Of a stretch of DNA of 64,000 nucleotides, positions 11,546 to 24,400 are shown piece by piece. How positions within the stretch are numbered: position 1 is the stretch's first letter; every line of letters starts with the position of its first letter. This DNA comes from Leptasterias polaris (Eukaryota > Echinodermata > Asteroidea > Forcipulatida > Asteriidae), in contig JAZGTN010000003.1 of assembly GCA_037783415.1 (NCBI GenBank), forward strand, positions 890,501-954,500. Direction: 5' to 3'. A program made the position numbers and the translations under genes. The notes under the pieces were generated by a model. That model had not been told where the DNA came from. It searched no databases and saw only the letters and a list, made by a program, of their open reading frames with translations.

Positions 11546-11720
11546 AAGCTGGACTGTCGTCATGATCATAACGCCTGTGGCTTTACATGGAATTATGAAC
11601 TCTAATCTGTGCACAATATAACAAAGATGGTGCCCTTTGTGATGTGACACCAGTGTGCCTGAGTGCTGTAACTGGGGTTAGAGTTCATATCAACCACCCC
11701 CCCCCCCCCCCCCCATTCTT
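11546..11720. repeat. MITE-end relative with an 18-C homopolymer
   Basis: gtcgtcatgatcataacgcc and ggaattatgaactct match the MITE at 6801-6984. It is followed by a run of 18 C at 11697-11714. Confidence 0.6.
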
Positions 11721-12291
11721 CCTTGCATAGGGCCCTTTCGACCAAGTCTCACACAAACACAATAAAACACTCCTGCCCAAACACAATGGCCTTTTATTAT
11801 GAAATTGTAGTTTAAGACAATAGTGGTCACATAGATTATGAAATCTTTCAAAATGGGGAGGAAATCTAATTATGATGTTCACATTGATCCAGAGCTCATA
11901 CAAAAGAAGAAGAAAAAGCTTTGCAGTGTGGATAATGAGTAACTACTTATACTACTCTTGTAAGTTGTAAACTTGTAAGTACCACTATGTGTAAATCTCT
12001 GTTGGGACGAGTGACGGCTCTTAAAAGAACCGTTCATCTTCAGATTTGTTTGTCTTGTAAAACTAACTCTGGTCCAGTGAAAAATTTTGAGACACAAAAC
12101 CTCTGTAGTCAATTTGAGATTTTCTTCAACTTCAAGCCCTGAGCGCCCTCTTGTGGCAGAGCACAATACAAATTTTTGCACTAATAAATGTCGTTATTTA
12201 GAGTGCATAATGAGAGAGAAGCAAACAAAACCCGGTGGCTTTCGTTTGGCGGATCCTCCACAAAATGCAAATAAAAGTCGGGAGGGGAAAT

Positions 12292-12427
12292 TCAGTCGAA
12301 GGTCAACTTGTGAATCTCTGAGCTGAGTACTTGAGTCATCTGGATAGCCTGCCTGGCACGGTCTGAATCGATTAGGCGAAGAGCTACCTCTGCTGCCGCC
12401 CTCACGTGAGAGATGACGTCCTTCCTC
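12292..12427 (-). CDS. TIR-HEAT minus gene, exon 8 (HEAT, C-terminus)
   Basis: Acceptor ctgaaccag; entry phase 2 completes a Trp codon. It encodes a HEAT helix pair (HVRAAAEVALRLIDSD) and a short tail ending in LTFD with stop TGA at 12294-12292. The longer open frame overlapping here is in another frame. Confidence 0.8.
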
Positions 12428-15400
12428 CTGGTTCAGAAAAGAAAATAATGATCCAAGTTTTGGATTGGTGATCATCAGTGAAAATTAGACTCTTCTATTT
12501 GAAGACCAGTACCGGAAGGGTACAATTCAAAATTACTGACGAAGCCCAAGCCCCAGTCTCGAAAAAGGGCCGTTGTTAATTTCAACCTGAAAGCATGTGA
12601 CAGTTCCAATCCTCATTCAATCTGAAATAATGTTGAAGTCAAGAAAATACATGTACATTTTACATTGAAGGCCCACCCACATGCAAACCCCTGCCCCAAT
12701 TCCCCCTGCCCCCATAAGGGATGAGGCTTGCCAAATGTGAAAACTCCTAAAAATGGTTTCCCGCCTGGGTTTCCCCTTGTTCTTGACCCAGAACCTCCCA
12801 GATGTTACAATTCAGGAGGTTTACAGTAAGCTACAACGGTCCAACTTTTTGCCAACTTACCAGACTTGAACAATATTGGGTACTGCCGATTCAATCTGCA
12901 TGTGACCCAGGGATATGCAGGCAGCCTCTCTCACCAAGCGATCCGTATCAGACAGCATTTTCAGCATCCTCTGGGAGACTCGTCTGCTCTTTATACCTGC
13001 AGAGTTTATTGACATAAACCGAAAGTACAGCTTTATTTCTCTGAAGAGTTATTTAATTTCCACTCTATACAGCCTGTGCTGCCAAGTGTAAGTACATGCA
13101 GCACACCCAGCTAGATCAATCACTAAATCCATCTCTACCCCCCTTCAAGGTACACGTACCCATTTACTCCTGGGTAAAGTGTAGCAATAATAGGACTTGC
13201 TCAAAGACACTAGTGTCATGACCAGGATTCAAACTCACACCCCGAAGACTAGGCCACAAGATTTTGAGTCCGGCAAACAAGATAGCTCCGCCGTGACACG
13301 CCATCACCAAGACAGAGGCCTAATACTTTACAGAGGTGGTGTGGGCATTTGCCTTAATGCCCCTGGTCATTGCCTTGGTGCCCACTTGAAATATTCCATT
13401 ACAAATTTGTAATTCCTTCATAGAGATGTCCTTTATTTAAGAATAGTTGCCTTTCCCTTCCAAAAATAAAGTATCAGGCCTGAAGAATGATGTCTCTTTT
13501 GTCTTCACTTGTCTTTCTTTCTTACTTGTAAATTTTGTACTATTTTATATGTTCTCATTTTTATTTATTTATACATGTATAATTCTCCGGGGAGGGGAGT
13601 GTGGCTCTATTGTTGGGACTTGTTTGGGGTTTAGTTTAGTTTTTTTTTTTTAATCCACCCTTTTAATAGCCCATTCTATAGGAATTTATACTTTGGAATC
13701 AGCTCACCCCTTTACCTTTCTTTAGAACTGTGCACAGCTTTAAAAAATACCTGAAAAACCTACTTATTTTATCTAAGATGTAAACTCCTGAAATGGCATA
13801 TGTACATATTATGATTACATTCCAATTATCAAGTCTTGTATTCAATTACTTATGTTTATTTCTCTTTTTCCCTCGCTTTATGCGTTTTTTGTATAAATCA
13901 ATTCTGTTTAAATAGTTCTATAAATTTTAAAACTGTATGCAATAACTAATTGTTTTCTTTCTAAACGAACTATTGGTTGCGATATACAACTTCTCCTTAT
14001 TCTGTTTCAATAATTATCATCGTTATTCTTAAATTGATATTGATTCATTTATTAACTATAGGGACAAGGGCCTGTATAACTAAGCCTTGGCTTTTTCCTG
14101 GTGCCCTCCATTGTCACCACTTGTATCAAATTCTTGTATTGACAGATTGTCTATTTTTGTGATATATGGAAATAAACAAACAAACAAACATTCACTTGTG
14201 CAATATTTAAATCGTTTTTATTTAAATGTTTTGATTTATTAACAAGTTCATTTATTTATTTATTTATATACATACTTCTTTATTTGTTTATCTTTACTTT
14301 TACTGTTATTTTACTTATTTATTTTCGTTTTATAAATTAGTTATTTATTATTTATTTATTATTGGTTTTGTATAATTATCTGCTTTTATTATTGCGTGTA
14401 CTATATTATATGTTTAAATCTATATTTATTTCATTGTGTACCCCAGATGTGGGGCAACAGATCTACGGATCATAGTATGTAATTGCTTTTGTTGTCCCTT
14501 GCCCATCTCGGGGTATATTGTCTTGTATTTTGTTTTGTACTGTTATGGCAAATAAAATAATAATAATAATAACTTGTAATGTCCAAGGCTCGCCCTAAAC
14601 ACAAACCTGGGGTCGATTTCACAAAGCACTAAGATTCATCTTAAGACGAGTTATCAGTATTACCATAGTGATTTGTATTGTGACATCACTCTTTGCTAAG
14701 CAACTACGATGGATTTGCACGTAAGATCAATCTTAACTCTTTGTGAAATCGAGCCCTGGCATACATTGACTAGTCAAAACTACTATGGGCTAGTACACAC
14801 CACTTCTCATATTGGGCTACTAAATTGTGCAGCCTACTTGGTTATTATGCTTGTATCCCTTCATTTTTAAAGGTGAAGTGTTCATTTGTTTTTGACAAAG
14901 TGAATGTATTTTCAATTGACCAATAATCTGATTATGAGCACAAGGTTTTACATTACCTGTTTGAAATTTGGGCAAGTACACATTTCAATAGCCTGGTAGG
15001 CTACTTTTTAAAAAGCTCAAGCGCAAGGCCTGTTTTCTATTCACTTTTTCTTACAAGTGCCTGATTTTGGCATGGGGGCATCATGTGTTTCACAACATGT
15101 AAACTGATTTATGAGTTAACGTTTTACTTCATTGGCATAATAATTACCCGTTTTCCCCAAGGAAATAGCTGCAACGGCTCTCACATTGGCATCCTTATCA
15201 TTGGACAAGTCCAATAAAGCGGCAATGACTGACTGCGTCTTGAATTGCCCTGTGTGTCAGAAGAAAGTTCATAATAAAGAAGATAACAAAATGTTTGCAA
15301 GATGAGTGATTGAACTTCATTCAAGGTATAGGGTCATGCTTTGGCAATGACCCCAAAAGGAGATTGTGTAATTTGTATCCGCAAGCCTACTTATCACGGT

Positions 15401-18400
15401 ACTGGTCATCCTGCAAAATTGTCCCTTCATCAGAAGTGCCCCTGTTTATAAGAAATCAATAAAAGTTTGACAAAATATTTGAATCTCCAAAGATCATCAG
15501 GTAGCAACTATTGGAGATTTCTGTGGTGTCTGTTTGAGTGCTGCTCTCAATTTGGCCAGAGATGCATTTGGTACCCACTGTCACCTCGCTAGATGTGGAT
15601 GGATTTGACAATCTTGTTGAAAATACCATGACAGTGTTGTGCTGTTTTCTCAACAAGTACACACTGTATTCAACTGAAATGTTCACAGGTGACTTTTATT
15701 GTATCTTTCTTGATATTTTGCTTATGAATAAGCATTACGCTGACAAAACCCAAATGTTGACCCTTCCTTTATCCAGGTATCATGTTGATAAGTGTGATGT
15801 AATTCAACTGTACACCATGCCCACTAGAAAAACCTTGACGAGTGTCAAAATGTTAGTATTTTGACGCTATTCCATTTCAAATAAATCATGTTTTGACATG
15901 GTCACCATAAACTGCATACAGTTAGACATGTCACAATATTAAAGATGAATGAGAGGGGACCAGTTGCTCTATTACATGATGCCTCTTTTGTGGGCAACCA
16001 TATTTGAGCGCACACGTACTGTGGATTAGCCACAGGACTAATTCAAGGGTGATGTATACTGGAATGTAACCAATACCAACGGTTATGAGCGAGCAAGAAT
16101 TGCTGGGACAAAAATGATGCAGTCAGATTGATCACCCCTGGGAACGAGGTCAGAGTAAGACATGAATGACCGCCGTACCTAGCTTTTGTATGGCATCCAA
16201 GCGCACATGACTCTCCATGTTGAATACACCTCTCATGGCAATGGTGCCCTTGGCGTATGAGAGTAACCTGCTGAAGAAACGATCTGGATCCTGGGGCTTA
16301 TTCGGATTGTGGCAGCAGAACGTCTCATACGTGTGCTTCGTAACAATGTTACGCATCAGCAAAATGTCTTCGTAAAGGAGATTTGTCAACCAATGGATCT
16401 TCTCCTCTGAGAATTTCTCCGTCAGCTGGTCATCGTATTCCTCCAGGAACACCTTCCGGAAGGTCACCCATGGAACCTCACTAAGATCATCGAATTTCTT
16501 CTCCCAAAAGTCTTTACACTCTCTGAGTGGAACCCCAGATTGTAGTCTTGTTTTCCAAGCCTAAACAAAAATTAAAAACAAAGGTGAAGAATTGACCATC
16601 ATGAAATTTGTTTAATATTAAGTTTGCACATGGGTATTACCCTAATAATTGGAAAAGACACGTAATTTAAAGATCAGAAAAAATATTATAATTACTATTT
16701 TTCTATTATTTCTGTATAAAAAATGCATTTGTAAATTTCACAAACAAAAACTACTGTAACAGATATATTAACAGGAAAATTTGTAAAAATGAATAAATCA
16801 AAAAGGCAAACAAAATCCATTCAGCAATCTTGTTCAACTGAGAAGAATAGAACAATGCGAAACAATAAACAAAATCAAACGAGAAAACAAACAAACAAAA
16901 AATATCGACACCCAACACATAAACAAACAGATATTGAAATTATAGCCAAAAAGATGAAGACAACACAGAAAGAAAAACAACACAGATTAACAAACGAGAT
17001 AATAAAACAATCCATGTTTACTAGGATTAACATAAGCGCACCAAAAGCCTCCATGATATTTCTTATTTCTTATTTATTTATTTATGTTAAAAAAACTAAA
17101 GAGAACAAGCTTAAGAATAACCAAAAAGCATAATAACAACTTTCTAAAGATGATCCAGACAATAAAAGCCTACAGAGGCACACAAAAGTACAAGAACAAA
17201 TAGTCATAAAATTATCAAATAATAAACCACAAGAGAAACTGACCAGGTAAATTTTAAATGATTTTAAGTTGAACGAAGACAAATTTACCAACTGAGCTAT
17301 ATGACCCTATGTTGGCATTCTCCCTACCAATTACGATTATAAAAGTATATCAGAAATGCAGCTAAACTGTTTACATAATTGACAATCAGGCGTACAAACC
17401 AGAGAGAGAATTCTTAGCATATACTCTCTGTAGTTGACAGCAATTGTTGTTTTGTTTACTTTTGGCTTATGCCACAGCTGACAGCCAGCTACCAGAAAGT
17501 TTCATTTGGAAAGAGATCTGTTGCAGAATTGTTTTAGCTTGCTTTTTGAGAACTGGGATTGTTTACTCATCAAGTTATGGTCTGTTTCTAGTGATCTACA
17601 ATCCATGTACGAACGATATACAGGAATTGATATAACTTATATTGTATTTAATAGATATTAATTTTTGCATCGGGGATAATGAATATAATTTTGTTTTTAC
17701 CCTACACGATGTGTGTTAAGCACTGTATACTCAGTACTTTACCCGCTGCCATTGATTCGAACTGCCTCTAGCCATCGGGCTAGCTTGGTGGTCTAGTGGT
17801 AATACATCTGCTCTAGCAATGCAAAGGTCGTGGGTTCGAAACCCACCCGAGTGATTTGCCTGTGGATTTTTTTATCTATTGTCGGATTGTCAGGAGTGGC
17901 TTTATGTGGGTGTTACCAGCCTACTCATCAAGTTATGCTCTGTGTCTGGTGACCTATGAACGATATATAGGAATAGTACATCCACTGCACTATCCCAGAC
18001 TGATGTCTGCTAAAAAAGTTATCTTTATCATTTTCATAGCATTAGGGATGTCATTTCTATTTTCAAGCCCAGCTTTGTTCACAAGGAATGCTAGCAATGA
18101 TACCAGGCTTGTTTGTCAACTGACTGACTCACATGACATCATAGTGGATGTAACAGATGTGCTCTTTATTCTTTTTGCCTACCTGTTGCCCATGCTTTTT
18201 ATGGGTTGGGCATACTACAAGATTCAAGCCAATGAAAGAATGGTGCTACAGCAGTTCTTTGTACACACTAACTTCTGTATTGGAAGTCATGTACAAAATG
18301 AACTCTGTGATCAATCCCATCATTTACATTTTCAAATACAAGAAGTTTCGAAAACATCTTCAAGACATGCTGTGTTGTTGCATTGGTCGACCTCTAAGGC

Positions 18401-21400
18401 CAGACCGGATTGGTGTTCAGATTGCTATGGTTGAACGAAACGTGTTAGATGAACAGCAGGAGTGCTCAATCACTTAAGTTGACTTTTATAACCAACAATG
18501 TCATTTCTTTGATCATGAAGATACTGACTAATGTGTTCAGAGTGCGTTAATTTTAACATTATAAAAATGTCCTGGACATTACAGTTAAAGCTCTTTAATT
18601 GAGCAGCATTTATTATTCTCTAGATAGTTTTTACCTCTGAACTTGAAATAAGATGTTACTCAATGATAATAATAGTAGAGAAGTTGAAATTTGTTTAAAA
18701 TATTAAGCCGTTATAGGTATTGTGTTCAAAGATTAAGTTAATTTACTGCAAGTGCCTTGCAAACTATACCTAACCTTTTAGCAGCTTCAGGCAGTGCAGG
18801 GAATAGAGGGTTAAACACAATCAGGAATCACATTGAAATAGGAATGCCATTATTCTGACTGACAGATAGATTCCAGTGGTCTCCACACACGTATTTTGGG
18901 AGGGCGGGCCGCCCGCCCAAAGTTTAAAGCCGCCCTGCCAAAGAATTGGCAGACCTGCTAAAATAATTGGCCGCCTTGCCAAAAAAATTACAAACAGACT
19001 ATTTTTAGCCTGCACTTAATACTATCAAATGAATAGCCGATGAGCCATGCCCGACTTCCAAACCGCAGCATTGGAATTGCGATCGTTCATTTCAGTATAC
19101 AAACGTTAAAACACGATGCACACACAATTACATGGTTCTGACTGCTGCATCCACCACCGCACGTGCATCGGCCCCCATGTCGGTAGTCCATGCATATCAT
19201 AGCGCATACGCAACACCACATTCCAAAGTCCACTGAAGTTAACCAACATTCCGCACGCTGTGATTGGCCATTGATTGTTGTTGATTCATAAGAGAGCTTG
19301 TACACGTTCACGAGCCGAGAAAGAATTGTACCACAGTGTGCCGCACGCCTGCAGATTCGTACAATGTACAGCCTTGAAGGATATTTAAACATTTGGGCAA
19401 GTTTACCCAGGCGTCAGCGTCGCACTCGGTGAATCCCTCTGGCATTTTGGGGACCATTTGTGGGATCATGGAGGTAGGAATAGGATCGAGGACATGTTAA
19501 TAGGAGGAAAATACTTTACAAAAAGATAAAATCATAACAGTGCTAGACATATATTGTCTTAAAAAGCTCAAAATAAAATGATATTCGGAACTTACTAACT
19601 TCCACGAAAATAAATGATTATGAACGGAGCAGTCATGCTTTTGTTACAAATATTGATTTTTGGGGGGTCTTTTTACCTGTGATAGTGAATAATTGTGTAA
19701 AGTGTTGCCCCCTTTGGCCATTGAAACTTGTTTTTCAAACACCTTTTCATATCTCCAAGATCCCGACAGTTTTATAAACCATAGCATTTTGGAAAAATAA
19801 TGTGAGACGTCAAACGTCATCGAATCTCCGCCACACACGTGTGTCGCACACTCATGCATTGTCTAGAAGTTTCTTCCAGGTCATAGTTCAATGCGTAAAA
19901 ATATCTCCAGCCGTAAAACACATTAAACGTATCGAAGAAACGGCACTTAAGCCTATGAAGGTTCGTACTGACGACTGGTAAAAAAATGTATAACGATGCG
20001 CGCGCATCCAACACACCGTGTGTTGTTGTCAGTAGACTTTTCAATTTCTCCACGAATTTTCCTTGCTGCAACAGTAAACATACATGTGTTACGGTCAAAC
20101 CGTACCATGAATGAAGCGGGGAAAGACTGAAAGAAGTCTACAGATATCAATTGAACGCGCTGCATGCACATGGAAGAAACAAATCAACGCATATTGGGCC
20201 GGCCGCTGCCGGGCGGCAATTTATTACGAACGGAAGCGTGTAAACTTACAATTTCTCATAAGACCAAGAAGAGGGATTAGCGAGATCCAAATGTATACCC
20301 CAACAACTCACCCCCCAAATTTTATATCAAATTCACATTGAACTCGAAGACCACAAATTTGAAAGGGAAAAAACCGGAATTCCGGTTTAAACCGGAAGAT
20401 TCTCATGCCTGATACATGACATTCAGGTTGGTTAGTGGCTCATTCTTCCCTGCCTTTCACCTCTTTGGGCCTTGGTTCAAATCCTGGACAGATGCCTTGC
20501 ATGTGGATTGGGTTTTCAGTCATTACCTGAATGTGGGTTTTCCCTATCTGGGGTTTTTCTCCCACATCTAAACCTGACATTTGTTCATCATCGTCTGTAC
20601 ACAGCAGGGATGGGAGTCATTTGCTGGCTAAAAAAGTCTGAAACTACATGTTGGATCCAAATTTTAGGACTTAGGGCCTATATGTATGTTGAAATGATGG
20701 CGCCTTACCTTTTGGTAACCCCTAGGGAGGGTTTGGAATTCAAAGGGCTTTTAGGAACAGTGTCCTAAGCACTAGGGAAGTAGATCAAAGGGCAGAATTT
20801 CTTTTATGTGGAAAAATGAAAGGCTTTTTTTAATCACCAGGCTGACATAAATAGTCTGAATTCAGACAAAAGTCTGAATTCAAACAAAAGTCTGAAAAAT
20901 CTCGTCCCTGACACAGGTATCTTTAGGCATTCGGGTTACAGTGCTAGACAATTTTAAGGCTCCCTAGGTTTCAATACCAGAAAGACATAACAAAAAGAAG
21001 ACGAAGAAGAATAATGATCACTGTATATCTATGCATGTTGTCTCCTTTTCTAATGAATTACCTGCATGGCACACCAGTAAAGTGAAACAATTAGTGAGTT
21101 TTCTTTTTTTAAATAATTAAACAAAGGATAAAAAACAATCAGCGATCCTTGACATAAGGTGCTACCTAAATGGGTCCCATGAAGTTTTTGAATTATGAGA
21201 CCCGTTTAAGTAGCCACTTATGTCAAAACAATTCTTAGTGTTTTATTCCTTCATTAACAATTTTTTTTTTTTAAGTCAATACATGCCAATTATCAAAAAA
21301 ACCCTACTTGTTCTAATCTGAAAGCTCACTGGTCATTAAGTATATAACAGTGCCAATCAAAAAAATTACAAATGATGTTTTGCATGGCTGATGCAGAGGA

Positions 21401-24400
21401 AAATACTCACGATCTCAGACTTGAAAGTCTACTACTAGGAACATGTATTCTCTCTTTTAGAACAATAAAAACCATTCCAATAAGCTCCACCTCCTTAACT
21501 GCCTATACACCAATAACAAACATGAAAGCATGGCCAAAAGTCACCAAAGTTGAACATGTTAAAGTTTGTACTAAACAGCAGAAAGCTGCTACCATTAAGA
21601 CAGCTGTGTGGTGCAGTTTGTGTGCGGTACACTGCTCTGGATGGTCTAGGAGTGGGTGGTGGGCGAGGCTTAAATTGATTTATCTTTCCCTCTGTGTTTG
21701 TGAGGTGAACTCAAACCAAGTGACATTTATGGTGTATCACTTGCCCCATTACGTGTAATTAACGAGGAAAACTGTATATCCCAACATTATTAAAATAAGC
21801 AATTATACTGAGTGTAATACATACATGTACAAAGTAAAATACATATTAATAATTTAAAGTCAAACTATTATTACCTGGTTTCCAAAATGACGAGCAAAAC
21901 CTAATCAAGGCCATGTGTATGGACATAGTGATTAAATGTAACAGTAATCCTGTCCTAAAAACATCATACTCTTCTTGATGAGATTTCTACCTTGACTGCA
22001 ATGCAAAGTGATGAAAACTCAGAAAATAATACAGAGTTTCAAGGAACAACAGCAGTGAGCAGACAGGGAGATCTTTGGCTGACCATTTAGGACTTAATCA
22101 CTTTTTTATGATTGCTGTCAACATTGGACTTGATCTCAGTTCATTTGTGAGGTTACTGGAGTTCTCCAGCATTTAGAAACTACATAAAACATATCAGCAG
22201 CAAACAGTAGTATCGAAGATTCTTAGCAACATCACTTGATGTAGAAAATTCAAAGACTGTTTGTATTCGCCGATCAGACTGAAGAATAACTCCATTACAT
22301 CTTTTGTGCGTGTAATCAACACATGCAGTGAGAAATGATCTTATTACATCCACAAGAACAGTACTATTGATGAAAGCTGACAGTTACGATCAATCACTAC
22401 CAGCATCAGTTTAGAATTGTTGTTGATATTTCTGAGGCAAACAACGGTGTTCAAAATACTGAAAATGTATGAATGGGCAATTATTATCATTGCACAAGGA
22501 ACTGTTGGAATGGTTTTCAACACTCTAGCTTGGCTGGTCATCCTTCGCACCAAAAGCCTTCATAATATGACAAACTACCTGCTGGCATATCTTGCTGTTG
22601 TTGACAGTATTTTTTGCTGTTACTACTTGATTTTGTTCTTTGCCACAACTCGGAACACTGAGAGTTTTATTGCAAGAGATATCTATTGTCGGATTGTCCA
22701 GAGTGGCTTTATGTGGATGTTACCAGCCTACTCATCAAGTTATGGTCTGTGTCTGGTGACCTATGAACGATATATAGGAATAGTACATCCACTGCACTAT
22801 CCCAGAATGGTGTCTGCTAAAAATGTTATCTTGATCATTTTCATAGCATTAGGGATGTCATTTCTATTTTCAAGCCCAGCTTTGTTTACAAGGAATGCTA
22901 GCAATGATACCAGGCTTGATTGTCAACTGACTGACTCATTTGACATCATAGTGGATGTAACCAATGTGCTCTTTATTCTTTTTGCCTACCTGTTGCCCAT
23001 GCTTTTTATGGGTTGGGCATACTACAAGATTCAAGCCACTCTCAAGAGAAGTGCACAACAACTCCAACAACAGAATGTACAAGGAGCAGCCCTTGAGCTT
23101 TTACAGGCCAGACAGAATGTGATCAGCATGCTTAAGATTGTCATGGGTGCATTGGTTGTTCTGTGGACACCGATGATTATTTTTGGGGCTATCTGCTTAC
23201 CACATGCAATGAAAGAATGGTGCTACAGCAGTTCTTTGTACACACTAACTTCTGTATTGGAAGTCATGTACAAAATGAACTCTGTGATCAATCCCATCAT
23301 TTACATTTTCAAATACAAGAAGTTTCGAAAACATCTTCAAGACATGCTGTGTTGTTGCATTGGTCGACCTCTAAGGCCAGACCGGATTGGTGTTCAGATT
23401 GCTATGAATGAAAGAAATGTGTTAAACGAAAACTAGGAGTGCTCAATCACTAAAGTTGACTTTTATAACCAACAATGTCATTTCTTTGATCATGAAGATA
23501 CTGACTAATGTGTTCAGAGTGCGTTAATTTTAACATTATAAAAATGTCCTGGACATTACAGTTAAAGCTCTTTAATTGAGCAGCATTTATTATTCTCTAG
23601 ATAGTTTTTACCTCTGAACTTGAAATAAGATGTTACTCAATGATAATAATAGTAGAGAAGTTAAAATTTGTTTAAAATATTAAGCCGTTATAGGTATGTA
23701 TCTCGTGTACAAAGATTCAGTTAATTTACTGCAAGCATCTCGCAAACTACACCTCTAACCTTTTAGCAGCTTTATGCAGTGCAGGGAATAGAGGGTTAAA
23801 CACAATCAGGAATCACATTGAAATAGGAATGCCATTATTCTGACTAACAGATAAATATCCATTTCCTCTTAAGGAAAGAAAACCATCTGTCAGAAGAACA
23901 GCAAAGTCTGCACTAATTAAGTTCATGGGGAGTTTCTTTTCTTTTTCAACATTTCTTTAGAGAGACAATCGGACATCAAGTCAGAAACCTTATACTTTTG
24001 TTCGTGATATGATGCAAGAGACGTTTTAATTGATATCCATTACAACTGACATTAATCCTCATCATCAAACAACTGAACTATGACTGAGAAGAGTCAAGCT
24101 CATTAGATGTACATAAACATTGATTTATTATTCATTCTACAAAACCTAAGCTACTATTAGATAATGAGAAAATGAAAGAGTATCTCAATTTGTAGACAGT
24201 TCAATGAAGAGTTGTCCTTTTCAAGTTTTCTAAATCAACTGGTTTTCAGATTACGTTTCAATGTCAATAAACAATAACAAAATATTCTCTTGAAGATTAT
24301 CTCTAGTTTGTTCCTATGCTGTATGGGGGGGGACTGTACACCACCTAACCTCTACCTCCATACATGGCATTCAGGTTGGTTAGTGGCTCATTCTTCCCTG

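Noticed and set aside
17782..17854. Functional tRNA-Ala gene
   Set aside because: The T arm is perfect but the anticodon stem and D stem pair poorly; kept only as tRNA-like.
21372..21758. 128-codon + strand frame
   Set aside because: No domain, no splice context, low-complexity composition; likely chance.
22417..22464. 16-codon extension of the intact GPCR
   Set aside because: It begins with TTG; the related pseudogene has its ATG at a position that is ACG here, so the ATG at 22,465 is the first usable one.
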